NCBI RefSeq assembly: GCF_003387155.1
Contig: NZ_QUMT01000001.1
Span: 1,181,858 to 1,245,857, forward strand
DNA length: 64,000 nucleotides
Direction of reading: 5' to 3'
Source of the DNA: Roseateles depolymerans
GTDB taxonomy: Bacteria > Pseudomonadota > Gammaproteobacteria > Burkholderiales > Burkholderiaceae_C
Made by a program: the position numbers and the translations under genes. The notes beneath the pieces are model-generated. The model was not told where the DNA came from. It was given only the letters and a program-made list of their open reading frames with translations, and made no database searches. Positions 26,665 to 35,219 of the stretch are shown piece by piece. Each line of letters starts with the position of its first letter. Position 1 is the first letter of the stretch.

Positions 26665-27846
26665 ATGGACCGTCCTGACCCCCAGCCCAAGCACCGCCAG
26701 GTGCTCCAACCCATCGGGCGGCTCCTGCTCGTCACCCAGCTTTTTGCGCTGCTGCTCATGGGCGGCGGTGGCACGATGCTGTTCCTCACGGCCAGAGACT
26801 TTCATCGCGCCAGTCTCTGGGTGGAGCACACCCAGAAGGTGCTGGACGACATTGCCGAGCTGCGCATCAATCTGCTGCGGGGCGGCTTGGCCCTTCGCAA
26901 CTACGCGCTGGTCCCGGACCCGGAGATCCTGCACCGCGTGCGGGACGCCAACAAGGCCGCCATCCTCGGCGCGGAGCATTTGCAGACGCTTCTGGGTGAC
27001 GACCCGACCCAATCCGAACTCGCCTTCACGCTTCAGTCCGAGGCCGCGGAAGTCGTCGGCTGGACCCGCAGCATCATCGTGATCGCGGAGCGGGACGGCC
27101 CGCAGGCCCTGCAGGCGAGCCTGCGTTTTCGGGCCCAGCGGGACGCGGCCAAGGACCTGCGCGCGGCCCTGTCAGCCCTGGAAAACGCCGAACGCCGCCT
27201 GATGGAGCAGCGCAGCAAGGAACGGGCCCTGGAGTACAGCCGGCTGCAGAAGATTGCGGCGGCCGCTGCCCTGTCGCTGGCGGTGTTCCTGACCTGGAGC
27301 ATTGCCTATGCGGCCGTCCTGTTCCGTCGGGGCCGCGCCAGCATTCATCATCTGAGCAGCTCCGCCGAGCGGGATCCGCTCACTGGCCTGCTCAATCGCC
27401 GGGCCCTGGAAGAGAAATTCGCAAGCCTTGCCGCGGCCCCGCTGACCTTGGTGGCCTTTGACCTGGACGACTTCAAGCCCGTCAACGATCGGCATGGCCA
27501 TCATGGCGGCGACGAGGTGCTGCGGGTCACCGCGCGGCGGCTTGAGCGCGAATGCCGGGATCACGACCTGATCGCACGGGTGGGCGGTGACGAGTTCGTG
27601 ATCGTGCTGACCGGGGTCTCCGAGGCAGGCACTGCCGCGCAGGTCTGTCGGCGGCTGTCGGAGGCTTTGTCCGCCCCCATCGCGCTGGAGGGCCAGGACG
27701 TGCGCATCGGCGCTTCCATTGGGTATGCCGTCTCCACGGGGGACCATGCACTGGCCGCGCTCATTGCGGCGGCGGATGCGGCGGCCTATGAAGAAAAGCG
27801 GCGAAGGAAGTCGCAGCGAATGACCCAGGACGCGGCTGGCCAATAG
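26665..27846 (+). CDS. membrane-bound diguanylate cyclase (GGDEF) with a CHASE3-like sensor
   Basis: This 393-residue protein has membrane segments at about 18-42 and 198-222. They flank a helical extracytoplasmic sensor resembling CHASE3 (VEHTQKVLDDIAELRINLL). The GGDEF domain (about 232-385) opens with ERDPLTGLLNRRALEEKF and keeps the intact signature VGGDEFVIVL near 307. It also keeps an inhibitory I-site RDHD five residues before GGDEF, so it should make c-di-GMP with product feedback. I start it at ATG 26665, because the in-frame ATG at 26608 lies inside the tRNA terminator stem. Confidence 0.88.
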   Translation: MDRPDPQPKHRQVLQPIGRLLLVTQLFALLLMGGGGTMLFLTARDFHRASLWVEHTQKVLDDIAELRINLLRGGLALRNYALVPDPEILHRVRDANKAAILGAEHLQTLLGDDPTQSELAFTLQSEAAEVVGWTRSIIVIAERDGPQALQASLRFRAQRDAAKDLRAALSALENAERRLMEQRSKERALEYSRLQKIAAAAALSLAVFLTWSIAYAAVLFRRGRASIHHLSSSAERDPLTGLLNRRALEEKFASLAAAPLTLVAFDLDDFKPVNDRHGHHGGDEVLRVTARRLERECRDHDLIARVGGDEFVIVLTGVSEAGTAAQVCRRLSEALSAPIALEGQDVRIGASIGYAVSTGDHALAALIAAADAAAYEEKRRRKSQRMTQDAAGQ

Positions 27847-27980
27847 GCCCACCCCAAAGTTTCCGGGCCCAAAGCTTGCCTGCTGTCGAGTCGCCATTTT
27901 CACTGACGCCAGTTTGAAACCGCGCTATACGGCGTATTTATCATCCTCATGCGTCGTAAACATCAATCCTTCTATTTTTG

Positions 27981-29408
27981 ATGGTTTCAACTGCCGGTTC
28001 CGCGCGAATGCCGACTTGGGTCCGATATGCCGCCGGCATCGGTTTGTGGGCCATTGGATGGGGGGCACGGGTGGCCCTCATCGGGGTGCTGCCTGAGCAG
28101 GGTTTTCCCTTCCTGACCTTCTTCCCGGTGGTCATGATCACCGCCTATCTCTTCGGCATCGGCCCGGGCTTGATGTGCGCGGCCTTGAGCGTCGGCGCCG
28201 CGTATGTGTCCTTCTTTCCTCACCAGCCGGGCGCCTTCCTGCTGCTGACGCAGGGCGACCTGATTGCATTGCTGTTCTTCAGCTCCATTTTGGTGGTGGA
28301 CTGCCTGATCCTGCATTGGCTGGCGCGTTCACGCCAGGTCGCCGCACAGCGGGAGCGGGACCTCTTCGAAATCACCAACAACTCCCCCGACATCCTGACC
28401 CGCTTCGATCGGGAGTTTCGCCATTTGTTTGTCAGCGGCGCCATCGAGCGACTGACCGGCAAGCCGCCTTCGGAATTCCTCGGCAAGACCAATGCGGAAT
28501 TGGGCATGCCGCCGGCGCTGTGTGAGCAATGGCATGCGTCGCTGGCGCAAGTGTTTGAGCAGGCTCGCCCGGTATCTCTCAAGTTTGAATACGACGGGCA
28601 GATCTTTGCCACGCGTCTTGTCCCTGAATTCAACGCAGAAACGGGCGAGGTCAAGTCCGTGCTGGGCGTCACCCGCGATGTGACCGAGGTCGACCGGCAT
28701 GAGAGGGCTTTGGAGGCGAACGACCGGCTCAAGGACCAATTGCTGGCCACCGTGGCCCATGAATTGCGCAATCCCATTGCCACGATGAGCTCCGGCATTC
28801 ACGTGCTGGAGCGGGAGCCGGCACTGTCCGACCCCGGCCACCGCGCGCTCGGCGCCATGCGGCGGCAGACCCAGCAGATGACCCGCCTGGTGGGCGACCT
28901 GATGGACCTCACCCGCATCCGGGCCCACTTGCTCACCATCACCCATGAAGAGGTGGACCTGTGCCAGCTGATCGAATCAGCGGTGGAGTCCTGCGGTGAG
29001 CTGAGCCGCCAGAAACGGGTGCAGGTGAATGTGCATTGGCCGGAGATGCCGATGTCCGTGATGGGCGATTCGGGCCGTCTGATCCAGGTCTTCGGCAACC
29101 TGCTGACCAATGCGATCAAGTTCAGTCCTGAGGGGGCGGCGGTGACCATTGCCGCGATGCGCTCGGGCCCATTCCATACGGTGGCCGTGACCGACCAGGG
29201 CGCCGGCATCGAGCACGACATGCTCGCCACCGTCTTCGAGCCTTTTGTGCAGGCCCCGGCGGGCCGCTCCCAGCAGACGGGCCTGGGCATCGGTTTGGCG
29301 CTGGTGAAGCACCTGGTGGAGGCCCACGGCGGAGAGGTGTGGGCCACCAGTGCCGGGCCTGGCCGTGGCGCTGAATTCTTTGTGCAGTTGCCGGCCGCCG
29401 GCCGCTGA
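27981..29408 (+). CDS. membrane PAS-domain sensor histidine kinase
   Basis: The 475-residue kinase has several N-terminal hydrophobic segments (about 15-110) in the arrangement of the DUF4118/KdpD-type membrane domain. A PAS domain follows (about 125-240, ITNNSPDILTRFDREF). The HisKA box is VAHELRNPIATM with phospho-accepting His260. The ATPase domain has FGNLLTNAIKFS, DQGAGIE and GLGIGLALVKHLVEAHGG. No response regulator is adjacent, so it is an orphan kinase here. ATG 27981 is preceded by a TTG that could add one codon. The upstream region near 27910-27980 is AT-rich and is the likely promoter. Confidence 0.87.
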   Translation: MVSTAGSARMPTWVRYAAGIGLWAIGWGARVALIGVLPEQGFPFLTFFPVVMITAYLFGIGPGLMCAALSVGAAYVSFFPHQPGAFLLLTQGDLIALLFFSSILVVDCLILHWLARSRQVAAQRERDLFEITNNSPDILTRFDREFRHLFVSGAIERLTGKPPSEFLGKTNAELGMPPALCEQWHASLAQVFEQARPVSLKFEYDGQIFATRLVPEFNAETGEVKSVLGVTRDVTEVDRHERALEANDRLKDQLLATVAHELRNPIATMSSGIHVLEREPALSDPGHRALGAMRRQTQQMTRLVGDLMDLTRIRAHLLTITHEEVDLCQLIESAVESCGELSRQKRVQVNVHWPEMPMSVMGDSGRLIQVFGNLLTNAIKFSPEGAAVTIAAMRSGPFHTVAVTDQGAGIEHDMLATVFEPFVQAPAGRSQQTGLGIGLALVKHLVEAHGGEVWATSAGPGRGAEFFVQLPAAGR

Positions 29409-29426
29409 ACGTTCAAAGCACCCAAC

Positions 29427-29486
29427 GCCTGACGTGTGAATGCCCGACGGGCGAATGCCTGACGGGTGGACGCCTGTGGCCGGAAT
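29427..29486. repeat. four-copy degenerate 15-bp tandem repeat
   Basis: Units starting at 29427, 29442, 29457 and 29472 follow the pattern GCCTGACGGGNGAAT with decreasing similarity. The array lies 19 bp after the histidine kinase stop. Confidence 0.6.
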
Positions 29487-29509
29487 GGCCGCTGCGCCCG
29501 CGCCGAAAC

Positions 29510-29523
29510 TTGATGCAACGCAA
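29510..29523 (+). promoter_or_regulatory. FNR/CRP-type box upstream of the DUF2892-adhP-usp operon
   Basis: TTGATGCAACGCAA ends 65 bp before the ATG at 29589. It keeps the TTGAT half-site of FNR/ANR-type boxes and a CGCAA right half. Two related boxes lie before the two other universal stress genes of this cluster. Binding by an FNR-like regulator is inferred. Confidence 0.5.
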
Positions 29524-29588
29524 TCCCCGTGTGCCTGGATAGGCCTACGCTGATGTTGTCCCCATTCCGGGGCCTCAAGGAGACGGCG

Positions 29589-29765
29589 ATGTCGATGAAC
29601 GTGGGAACCACCGAACGACTGCTGCGCGTCGGCGCGGGCAGTGCATTGATTCTGGCCGCAGGCATGGCCTGGATCGGCCCCTGGGGCTTTCTGGGCCTGG
29701 TCCCGCTCGTGACGGGCCTGACGGGCTACTGCCCGCTCTACACCCTCTTGCGCCGCAAGACCTGA
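29589..29765 (+). CDS. small DUF2892 membrane protein
   Basis: The 58-residue protein has the DUF2892 pattern: MSMNVGTTERLLRVGAG, then hydrophobic segments at about 16-28 and 30-45 around GPWGFLGLVPLVTGL, then CPLY near the end. Family members often accompany rhodanese or sulfur/redox genes, but no function is proven. The ATG at 29589 follows AAGGAGACGGCG. adhP begins 13 bp after its stop, so the two are in one operon behind the FNR-type box. Confidence 0.85.
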   Translation: MSMNVGTTERLLRVGAGSALILAAGMAWIGPWGFLGLVPLVTGLTGYCPLYTLLRRKT

Positions 29766-29778
29766 CAGGAGCGCCATC

Positions 29779-30798
29779 ATGCCGATGATGAAAGCTGCCG
29801 TGGTCCGCGCCTACCGTGAACCCCTGGTGCTGGAAGAGGTCCTAATCCCCGAGGTGGGACCCGGCCAGATCCTGGTGAAACTGGCCGCCTGCGGCGTCTG
29901 CCATACGGACCTGCATGCGGCCGATGGCGACTGGCCCGTCCAGCCCCCGCTGCCCTTCATCCCTGGCCATGAGGGGGTGGGCACCGTCGCTGCGGTGGGA
30001 GCCGGCGTGCGCCATGTGCGCGAAGGCGACCGCGTCGGCGTGCCCTGGCTGCACACGGCCTGCGGCCATTGCGAACACTGCCTGACCGGCTGGGAGACGC
30101 TGTGTGACCATCAGCAGATGACCGGCTACACCGTCAACGGCGGCTTTGCCGAGTATGTGCTGGCCGACCCCAACTACGTCGGCCACCTGCCGGACAAGGG
30201 CTCGTTCGAAGCCCTTGCGCCCATCCTGTGCGCCGGCCTGACCGTCTACAAGGGCTTGAAGGTGCTGGATGCCCGGGCGGGCCAGTGGGTGGCCGTGGTG
30301 GGCACCGGCGGGCTGGGCCACCTCGCCATCCAGTACGCACGGGCGATGGGCTTTCGGGTGGCGGCGGTGGACGTGGACGACGGCAAGCTCCGGCAGGCCC
30401 AGCGGCTGGGTGCAGAGTGCTGCGTGCATGCCGGCCGGGAAGACCCGGCCAAGGCCTTGCAGCGCGACCTGGGTGGCGTGCATGGGGCGCTGGTGACGGC
30501 GGTGTCCCGCGAGTCGTTTGCCCAGTCGCTGGGCATGCTGCGCAAGCGGGGCACCATGTCCATGGTGGGCCTGCCGCCGGGCGACTTTGCCCTGCCGATC
30601 TTCGACATGGTGCTCAATGCCAAGACCGTTCGCGGCTCCATCGTCGGCACCCGCCAGGACCTGAATGAAGCCCTGGCCTTTGCTGCCGAAGGCAAGGTGC
30701 ATGCGGAGACGACGGCCTATGGGCTGGGCGACATCAACGACATCTTCCAGTCGCTGCGCCAGGGCCGGATCGAAGGCCGCGCGGTGCTGACGTTCTGA
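29779..30798 (+). CDS. adhP: zinc-dependent alcohol dehydrogenase
   Basis: The 339-residue medium-chain dehydrogenase interconverts primary alcohols and aldehydes with NAD(H). Catalytic zinc ligands are in CGVCHTDLHAADGDW (Cys near 38) and GHEGVGTV (His near 61). The structural-zinc cysteines are in HTACGHCEHCLTGWETLC (about 92-109). The Rossmann motif is VGTGGLGHLAIQYA near 173. Length and motifs match the AdhP/AdhA group. Operon position between DUF2892 and usp genes and the shared FNR-type box suggest use under oxygen limitation. Confidence 0.92.
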   Translation: MPMMKAAVVRAYREPLVLEEVLIPEVGPGQILVKLAACGVCHTDLHAADGDWPVQPPLPFIPGHEGVGTVAAVGAGVRHVREGDRVGVPWLHTACGHCEHCLTGWETLCDHQQMTGYTVNGGFAEYVLADPNYVGHLPDKGSFEALAPILCAGLTVYKGLKVLDARAGQWVAVVGTGGLGHLAIQYARAMGFRVAAVDVDDGKLRQAQRLGAECCVHAGREDPAKALQRDLGGVHGALVTAVSRESFAQSLGMLRKRGTMSMVGLPPGDFALPIFDMVLNAKTVRGSIVGTRQDLNEALAFAAEGKVHAETTAYGLGDINDIFQSLRQGRIEGRAVLTF

Positions 30799-30808
30799 AG
30801 GAGGCGCC

Positions 30809-31681
30809 ATGACCTATCGAACCGTGATGGTGGCGCTGGACGCATCGCCCGCCTGTGCCGCGCGGGTGGAGGTGGCCATCGGACTGGCGAAGGATTTCGA
30901 CGCCCACCTGATCGGCCTGGCGCCGACTGGGCTGGTGGACCCGCCGTCCGAGCCGGAAGCGGCCGCCGTGCTTGTCGAGTACGGGCCGTCTGCCTGGGCC
31001 ATGCTGATGGAAGCGGCCGAGTCGGCGGCGAGCGACTTCCGCAAGCGCTGCGTGGCGGCGCGGCTGACGTCCTTCGAGGCCGTGGCGGAGCAGGCGGCGG
31101 TGGCTCCGTGCATCGCCGAGCGTGCGCATTGCGCGGACCTTTTGGTCATGAGCCAGCCCGACCCGGATCGACCGGGGCATCGGCAGGACCGGAGCGTGCT
31201 GGAGCAGGTGCTGATGCACAGCGCGCGTCCGGTGCTGGTGGTCCCCTATACGCATCAAGGGCCGCTGCGCTGGCAGCAGATGCTGATCGGCTGGGACGAC
31301 AGCCGCGAGTCGGTGCGGGCGATGACCGATGCGCTGCCCCTGCTGCGACGCGCCCAGAAGGTGCTGCTGGCGACCTGGCACCGTGCGCAGGGGGACGCCG
31401 GCTTGTACCTGGGCCAGCAGGGGAGGGACCAGGAACGGTCGATGCAGCGCATGCACAGCATGCGGCAATGGCTGGCTTTCCAGGGCGTGGAGGCGCAGCC
31501 GCAGGACTGGGTGACCCCGCTGCCCATCGGAGAGGCGATGCTGTCCGCAGCCGCTGATCTCAGCACGGACCTGATCGTGATGGGCGCCTACAGTCACCCG
31601 CGGTGGACGGAGATGCTGTTCGGTGGTGCGTCGAGCACCTTGCTGGATGCGATGACGGTGCCGGTCTTGATGTCGCACTGA
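30809..31681 (+). CDS. tandem-domain universal stress protein
   Basis: This 290-residue protein contains two UspA folds. The first (about 1-145) opens with YRTVMVALDASPAC and the second (about 150-288) has LIGWDDSRESVRAM and ends with the typical GAYSHPRWTEMLFGGAS, the G-x(2)-G-x(9)-G-S/T-like nucleotide loop. The first domain has a weaker loop (SQPDPDRPGH), so it may not bind ATP. The gene lies 10 bp behind adhP in the same operon. Confidence 0.88.
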   Translation: MTYRTVMVALDASPACAARVEVAIGLAKDFDAHLIGLAPTGLVDPPSEPEAAAVLVEYGPSAWAMLMEAAESAASDFRKRCVAARLTSFEAVAEQAAVAPCIAERAHCADLLVMSQPDPDRPGHRQDRSVLEQVLMHSARPVLVVPYTHQGPLRWQQMLIGWDDSRESVRAMTDALPLLRRAQKVLLATWHRAQGDAGLYLGQQGRDQERSMQRMHSMRQWLAFQGVEAQPQDWVTPLPIGEAMLSAAADLSTDLIVMGAYSHPRWTEMLFGGASSTLLDAMTVPVLMSH

Positions 31682-31754
31682 GCCGCGCGAATCGCTTGCA
31701 CAGGTGCGGCATTGCTGGCACCGAAGCGTCCGGCCAGGGGGCTGGCTCGGTCGC

Positions 31755-32210
31755 TCAGCGCGCAGCTGCTGGTGTCTTCACGATCAGCACCGGCACCGGC
31801 GACAAACGCGCCACCAACTCCGCATCACTGCCCAGCAAGGCCCGGCTCACACCGCGCCGGCCATGCGAGCCGACAACGATCAAGCCTGCGTGTTCCCGCA
31901 CCGCATGATCCACGATGACTTCGGCTGTGCGCCGTCCGCCGGACAACAGGACGGCGCACTGGCAGGGCAGGTCCGCCTGTTCCACCCGCGCGCGGGCGGC
32001 GGCCAGAATGCGCTGCGCCTCCGCCTGCTGGGCCTCCCGCGAAGCCTCCAGCATGGTGCCGCTGGACATCTCCACATCCAGCGGGAGGTCCGACACCACA
32101 ATGGCCAGCAGGAGGTCGGTGGGCTGGCCACGGGCCAGGTCCAGCGCGGCCGTCAGGGCCGCTTCAGCGGGCGCGCTGCCGTCGTAAGCCACAAGCACTT
32201 GTCTGAACAT
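31755..32210 (-). CDS. universal stress protein (UspA family)
   Basis: The 151-residue single-domain Usp begins FRQVLVAYDGSAPAEAAL and ends with the ATP-binding loop GSHGRRGVSRALLGSDAELV. The start at 32210 is chosen because it follows a perfect AAGGAGGACACC ribosome-binding site; an in-frame ATG 24 bp upstream lacks one. It is transcribed towards the adhP-usp operon and has its own FNR-type box 71 bp before the start. Such proteins protect cells in stress and low oxygen. Confidence 0.9.
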   Translation of the reverse strand: MFRQVLVAYDGSAPAEAALTAALDLARGQPTDLLLAIVVSDLPLDVEMSSGTMLEASREAQQAEAQRILAAARARVEQADLPCQCAVLLSGGRRTAEVIVDHAVREHAGLIVVGSHGRRGVSRALLGSDAELVARLSPVPVLIVKTPAAAR

Positions 32211-32281
32211 GGTGTCCTCCTTGAGCACGGCCATTGTTCTCCCGGGACGGTGCCGCCGTCATCCTGGCGCATCGCGACCGA

Positions 32282-32295
32282 TTGCGATTGGTCAA
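32282..32295 (-). promoter_or_regulatory. FNR/CRP-type box upstream of the usp gene at 31755-32210
   Basis: On the minus strand the site reads TTGACCAATCGCAA and ends 71 bp before the start codon. It matches the boxes at 29510 and 32864 in the TTG, CAA and CGCA positions. Confidence 0.5.
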
Positions 32296-32316
32296 AGTTG
32301 GCGCGACCAGGCTCGA

Positions 32317-32790
32317 TCAGGCACTTCCCTCAGCACCCGCCATGCCCTCGGAAGGGCCCAGCACCAGCACCGGCACCGGACTGTCCCGCAGCACGATCAT
32401 GGCGTCCCCGCCGAGCAGCATGCGGGAGATGCCTCGACGCCCGTGGGTGCCCATCACGATGGCATCGACCTTCAGTTCACGAGCCTGCCGCACGATCTCC
32501 GCGCCGGCATGCGGCTCCAGGCATTCCCTCAGCACGAAGCTGACCGCCACGCCAGCGTCCTGCACCTGCGCCGCTGCGGAAGCGAGCAGGTCCTGCGCCA
32601 CCGCGCGTCGTGGCGCCAGGTCCGCCTCCAGCTGACCGCTCCATCCGGAATGGCCAAAGAAGGGGTAAACGTCCAGCACATGCAGCAGCGTCACCCGGGC
32701 GTTCAGCGCCTGGGCCAGGCGGATGGCTTCCGCCAGACCCCGGCCCGAAGTGGCGCTGCCGTCGATGGGGGCCAGGAGATGTTGGTACAT
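32317..32790 (-). CDS. universal stress protein (UspA family)
   Basis: The 157-residue Usp opens MYQHLLAPIDGSATSGRGL and carries the nucleotide loop MGTHGRRGISRMLLGGDAMIVL, with Ser-Pro-Val-Pro-Val before the C-terminal tail. It is the third Usp in 2 kb. An FNR-type box lies 73 bp upstream of the start. About 100 bp separate it from the next Usp gene on the same strand, which has its own box, so they are probably separate transcripts. Confidence 0.9.
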   Translation of the reverse strand: MYQHLLAPIDGSATSGRGLAEAIRLAQALNARVTLLHVLDVYPFFGHSGWSGQLEADLAPRRAVAQDLLASAAAQVQDAGVAVSFVLRECLEPHAGAEIVRQARELKVDAIVMGTHGRRGISRMLLGGDAMIVLRDSPVPVLVLGPSEGMAGAEGSA

Positions 32791-32863
32791 GAGCGCGCTC
32801 CAGTGGGACCGCCCGGGGAATCCGGGTCACTCCCGAGCATGCGCCTCATGCCGAGCCGCTGCA

Positions 32864-32877
32864 ATGCGATTGCGCAA
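32864..32877 (-). promoter_or_regulatory. FNR/CRP-type box upstream of the usp gene at 32317-32790
   Basis: On the minus strand the site reads TTGCGCAATCGCAT and ends 73 bp before the start codon. It shares TTG-N2-CAATCGCA with the box at 32282 and the general pattern with that at 29510. Confidence 0.5.
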
Positions 32878-32902
32878 ATGAAGGGGCGCCCGCAGCGTCT
32901 GC

Positions 32903-32913
32903 GGGGGGGGGGG
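32903..32913. repeat. homopolymer of 11 G
   Basis: Eleven G in a row, then C and five more G, lie 15 bp beyond the flavin reductase stop. Runs of this length slip easily in replication and sequencing. It is outside any gene I call. Confidence 0.8.
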
Positions 32914-32928
32914 CGGGGGTATCGGCCC

Positions 32929-33528
32929 TCAGGGCCGGCGCATCTGGAAGCGCTCGCCCAGCTCGAAGTAGTCGGCGGGGCCGCCGCCCCGCAGCACGGG
33001 CCGAGCGGCTGCCGTGTCATACACGCCATCGACCAGCAGGCGCTCGTCGATGTGCACGCCCACCACTTCGCCCAGCGTCAGCCAGGTCTCCACCGATTGG
33101 CCCTGCGCCGTCTGCAACTGGATGATCTGGGTCACCCGGCATTCGAACGACACCGGGCTGGCGGCCACCCGGGGCACCCGCACCACCCGAGAGGCCGCGG
33201 TGGCCAGGCCGGCCAGCGCGAACTCGTCCACCTCAGGCCCGACGGCCGCGCAACTGGTGTTCATGGCCTCGGCCAGGTCGCGCGTCACCAGGTTCCAGAC
33301 GAATTCCCCGGTCGCCTCGATGTTGCGCACCGTGTCCTTGCGGCCCAGGCTGGCGAATCCGACGATGGGCGGGGTGTAGTTGAAGGCGTTGAAGAAGCTG
33401 TAGGGCGCCAGGTTCAGGACGCCTTGGGCATCCTGGCTGGCAATCCAGCCGATGGGCCGCGGCCCGACGATGGCGTTGAACGGATCGTGGGGCAGGCGGT
33501 GGCCCTGGGAGGGTTCGTAGAAATGCAT
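32929..33528 (-). CDS. flavin reductase-like FMN-binding protein
   Basis: The 199-residue protein has the flavin-reductase-like (DIM6/NTAB) pattern. NAIVGPRPIGWIASQDAQG near 19-37 and NLAPYSFFNAFNYTPPIVGF near 40-59 are followed by DTVRNIEATGEFVWNL and the FECRVTQI strand. Members bind FMN and act as flavin reductases or reductase partners of monooxygenases. The substrate is not evident. It is 22 bp downstream of cynS on the same strand, so the two probably form an operon. Confidence 0.87.
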   Translation of the reverse strand: MHFYEPSQGHRLPHDPFNAIVGPRPIGWIASQDAQGVLNLAPYSFFNAFNYTPPIVGFASLGRKDTVRNIEATGEFVWNLVTRDLAEAMNTSCAAVGPEVDEFALAGLATAASRVVRVPRVAASPVSFECRVTQIIQLQTAQGQSVETWLTLGEVVGVHIDERLLVDGVYDTAAARPVLRGGGPADYFELGERFQMRRP

Positions 33529-33550
33529 GCCGCGATGCTAGCGTGCATCG

Positions 33551-33994
33551 TTAATACGTCTTGTAGGGAAGGAATTTCCCGCTCATGACGATGCTGACCC
33601 GATCACCCTTGGGATCGGGCTCCCGCTGCAGGTCCATCTTGAAGTCGATGGCGCTCATGATGCCGTCCCCGAATTCCTCGTGGATCAGCTCCTTGAAGGT
33701 GGTGCCGTAAATGCTGACCAGCTCGTAGAAGCGGTAGATCAGCGGGTCGGTGGGCACCGAAGTGGGGAGACTGCCCTTGTAAGGCACCACTTTCAGCCAC
33801 TGCGTCTCTTCTTCGGTCAGGTCAAACAGCCGGGCGAGGGTGGCCGCCTGCTCCGCATCGAAGGTCATCTGACCCAGGCAGCCAGCGGTCACCCATTCCT
33901 TGCTGAGCCCCACCTGCTGCGCGATGTCCGACCACCGCAGGCCCTTGGCGACCTTGGTGGCAATGATCTTTTCGGTGACGTCGAGACGGTTCAT
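33551..33994 (-). CDS. cynS: cyanate hydratase (cyanase)
   Basis: The 147-residue enzyme breaks cyanate down with bicarbonate to ammonia and CO2. An N-terminal helical domain (LDVTEKIIATKVAKGLRWSD) is followed by the catalytic C-terminal domain with DPLIYRFYELVSIYG. This contains the Arg and Glu of the active site, with the Ser in FGDGIMSAIDF. The length is exactly that of CynS. I start it at MNRLDV (33994), and an upstream in-frame extension has no resemblance to cyanase. No cynR or cynT lies next to it. Confidence 0.95.
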   Translation of the reverse strand: MNRLDVTEKIIATKVAKGLRWSDIAQQVGLSKEWVTAGCLGQMTFDAEQAATLARLFDLTEEETQWLKVVPYKGSLPTSVPTDPLIYRFYELVSIYGTTFKELIHEEFGDGIMSAIDFKMDLQREPDPKGDRVSIVMSGKFLPYKTY

Positions 33995-34169
33995 GGGCGG
34001 CTCCGTGGGCTGAATGAATGGGGTGACACGTGCGCAAGCTCCGTGCCACGAAATGGCGCAGCGCGCCCCTCCCGAGCCGGTGGCCGCCCCTTCAAACGTG
34101 GGACGGAGCGCAAATTGCTGCAAAGGACGACGACCTGAGCCGCATTCCAACAGCCCTGAAAGGCCCATC

Positions 34170-35090
34170 ATGACCACTGCTTACCTGCTCCTGGTCCACA
34201 ACGCGCCTGATCATGTCCGCCGTCTGGTGCGCAGCCTGCAGCATCCGCAGGCCCGGATCTTCATGCATGTGGACCGCAAGTCCCGCCTCTCCGACTTCGA
34301 GCCTCTCGCCGCCCACGGCGTGCACTTCACGCCGCACCGCGTGTCGGTGCACTGGGGCGACTATTCCCAGGTGGAAGCCATTTTCGAGCTCATGCGCACG
34401 GCCTTGGCCTCGCCGGAGCGGGTGGATCGGCTGGTGCTGCTCAGCGGGGTCGACTATCCGGTGCACAGCACGCACTACATCCAGGCGTTTTTCGATCGCC
34501 AACCGGACATCGAGTTCATCAACCTGGTCGAGATGCCCAACGACCGGGAAGGAAAACCCGAGTCGCGCATTGCCCGGCGGGTGCCGCGCCCGGGACCGTT
34601 CCGCTATCTGACCTGGGCCCTGCTCAAGGCGGGGCTGGTGAAGGAATGGCGGGACTACCACCAGCATCTGGAGGGGTTGCGTCCGTTCGGAGGCTCGACC
34701 TGGTGGGCGCTGACGCGTGAATGCGCCCAGCACATCCTGGACTTTGCGGACACCCATCCCGCGCTGACCCATTACTTTTCCACCACCGTCTGTGCGGATG
34801 AAACCTTCATCCACACCATCGTCGGCAATTCGCCCTTCCTTGAGAAAGTCCGCCGCAATGTCACGCGCAATTACTGGTCGCCGGGTCGGTCCAGCCCTGA
34901 GACCTTTGGCATGTCGCTGGTCAAGGACGTCTTGCGGGAGCGGCAGTTCCCGGCGGACAGTTTCCACGGAGGCGGAGACATCCTGTTCGCCCGCAAGTTC
35001 CCCAACGACTCGCAGGCCCTGGTGGACTACATCGACGCGCTGCGCGACCAAGTTGGCGTGCTGGACCTGGAAGAGCTGAAGACCGCCTGA
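34170..35090 (+). CDS. core-2/I-branching beta-1,6-N-acetylglucosaminyltransferase-family (GT14-type) protein
   Basis: This 306-residue glycosyltransferase matches the core-2/I-branching family: YLLLVHNAPDHVRRLVRSL at the N-terminus, IFMHVDRKS, LVLLSGVDYPVHS near 92, the STWWALTRECAQHIL acceptor region near 173 and CADETFIHTIVGNS near 211. In eukaryotes the family branches O-glycans; bacterial members are thought to add sugars to surface glycans such as LPS or capsule. It stands alone without other glycan genes. The ATG at 34170 lies inside a longer open frame and follows CTGAAAGG. Confidence 0.85.
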   Translation: MTTAYLLLVHNAPDHVRRLVRSLQHPQARIFMHVDRKSRLSDFEPLAAHGVHFTPHRVSVHWGDYSQVEAIFELMRTALASPERVDRLVLLSGVDYPVHSTHYIQAFFDRQPDIEFINLVEMPNDREGKPESRIARRVPRPGPFRYLTWALLKAGLVKEWRDYHQHLEGLRPFGGSTWWALTRECAQHILDFADTHPALTHYFSTTVCADETFIHTIVGNSPFLEKVRRNVTRNYWSPGRSSPETFGMSLVKDVLRERQFPADSFHGGGDILFARKFPNDSQALVDYIDALRDQVGVLDLEELKTA

Positions 35091-35219
35091 AATTCTCACC
35101 TCGTGGGGCTCGCTCCCCGCGAGTGGGGGTGGGCCTGTGGCGCGCGCACCATCCTGGAGTGTTCTCCCCAGGTCCATGCCGGTATGGACAGCTGCTTGTG
35201 CGCTCTATGATCGGCGCCC

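Noticed and set aside
24145..27012. Minus-strand open frame of about 955 codons over relA and the tRNA
   Set aside because: It runs through the tRNA-Val gene and antisense to relA.
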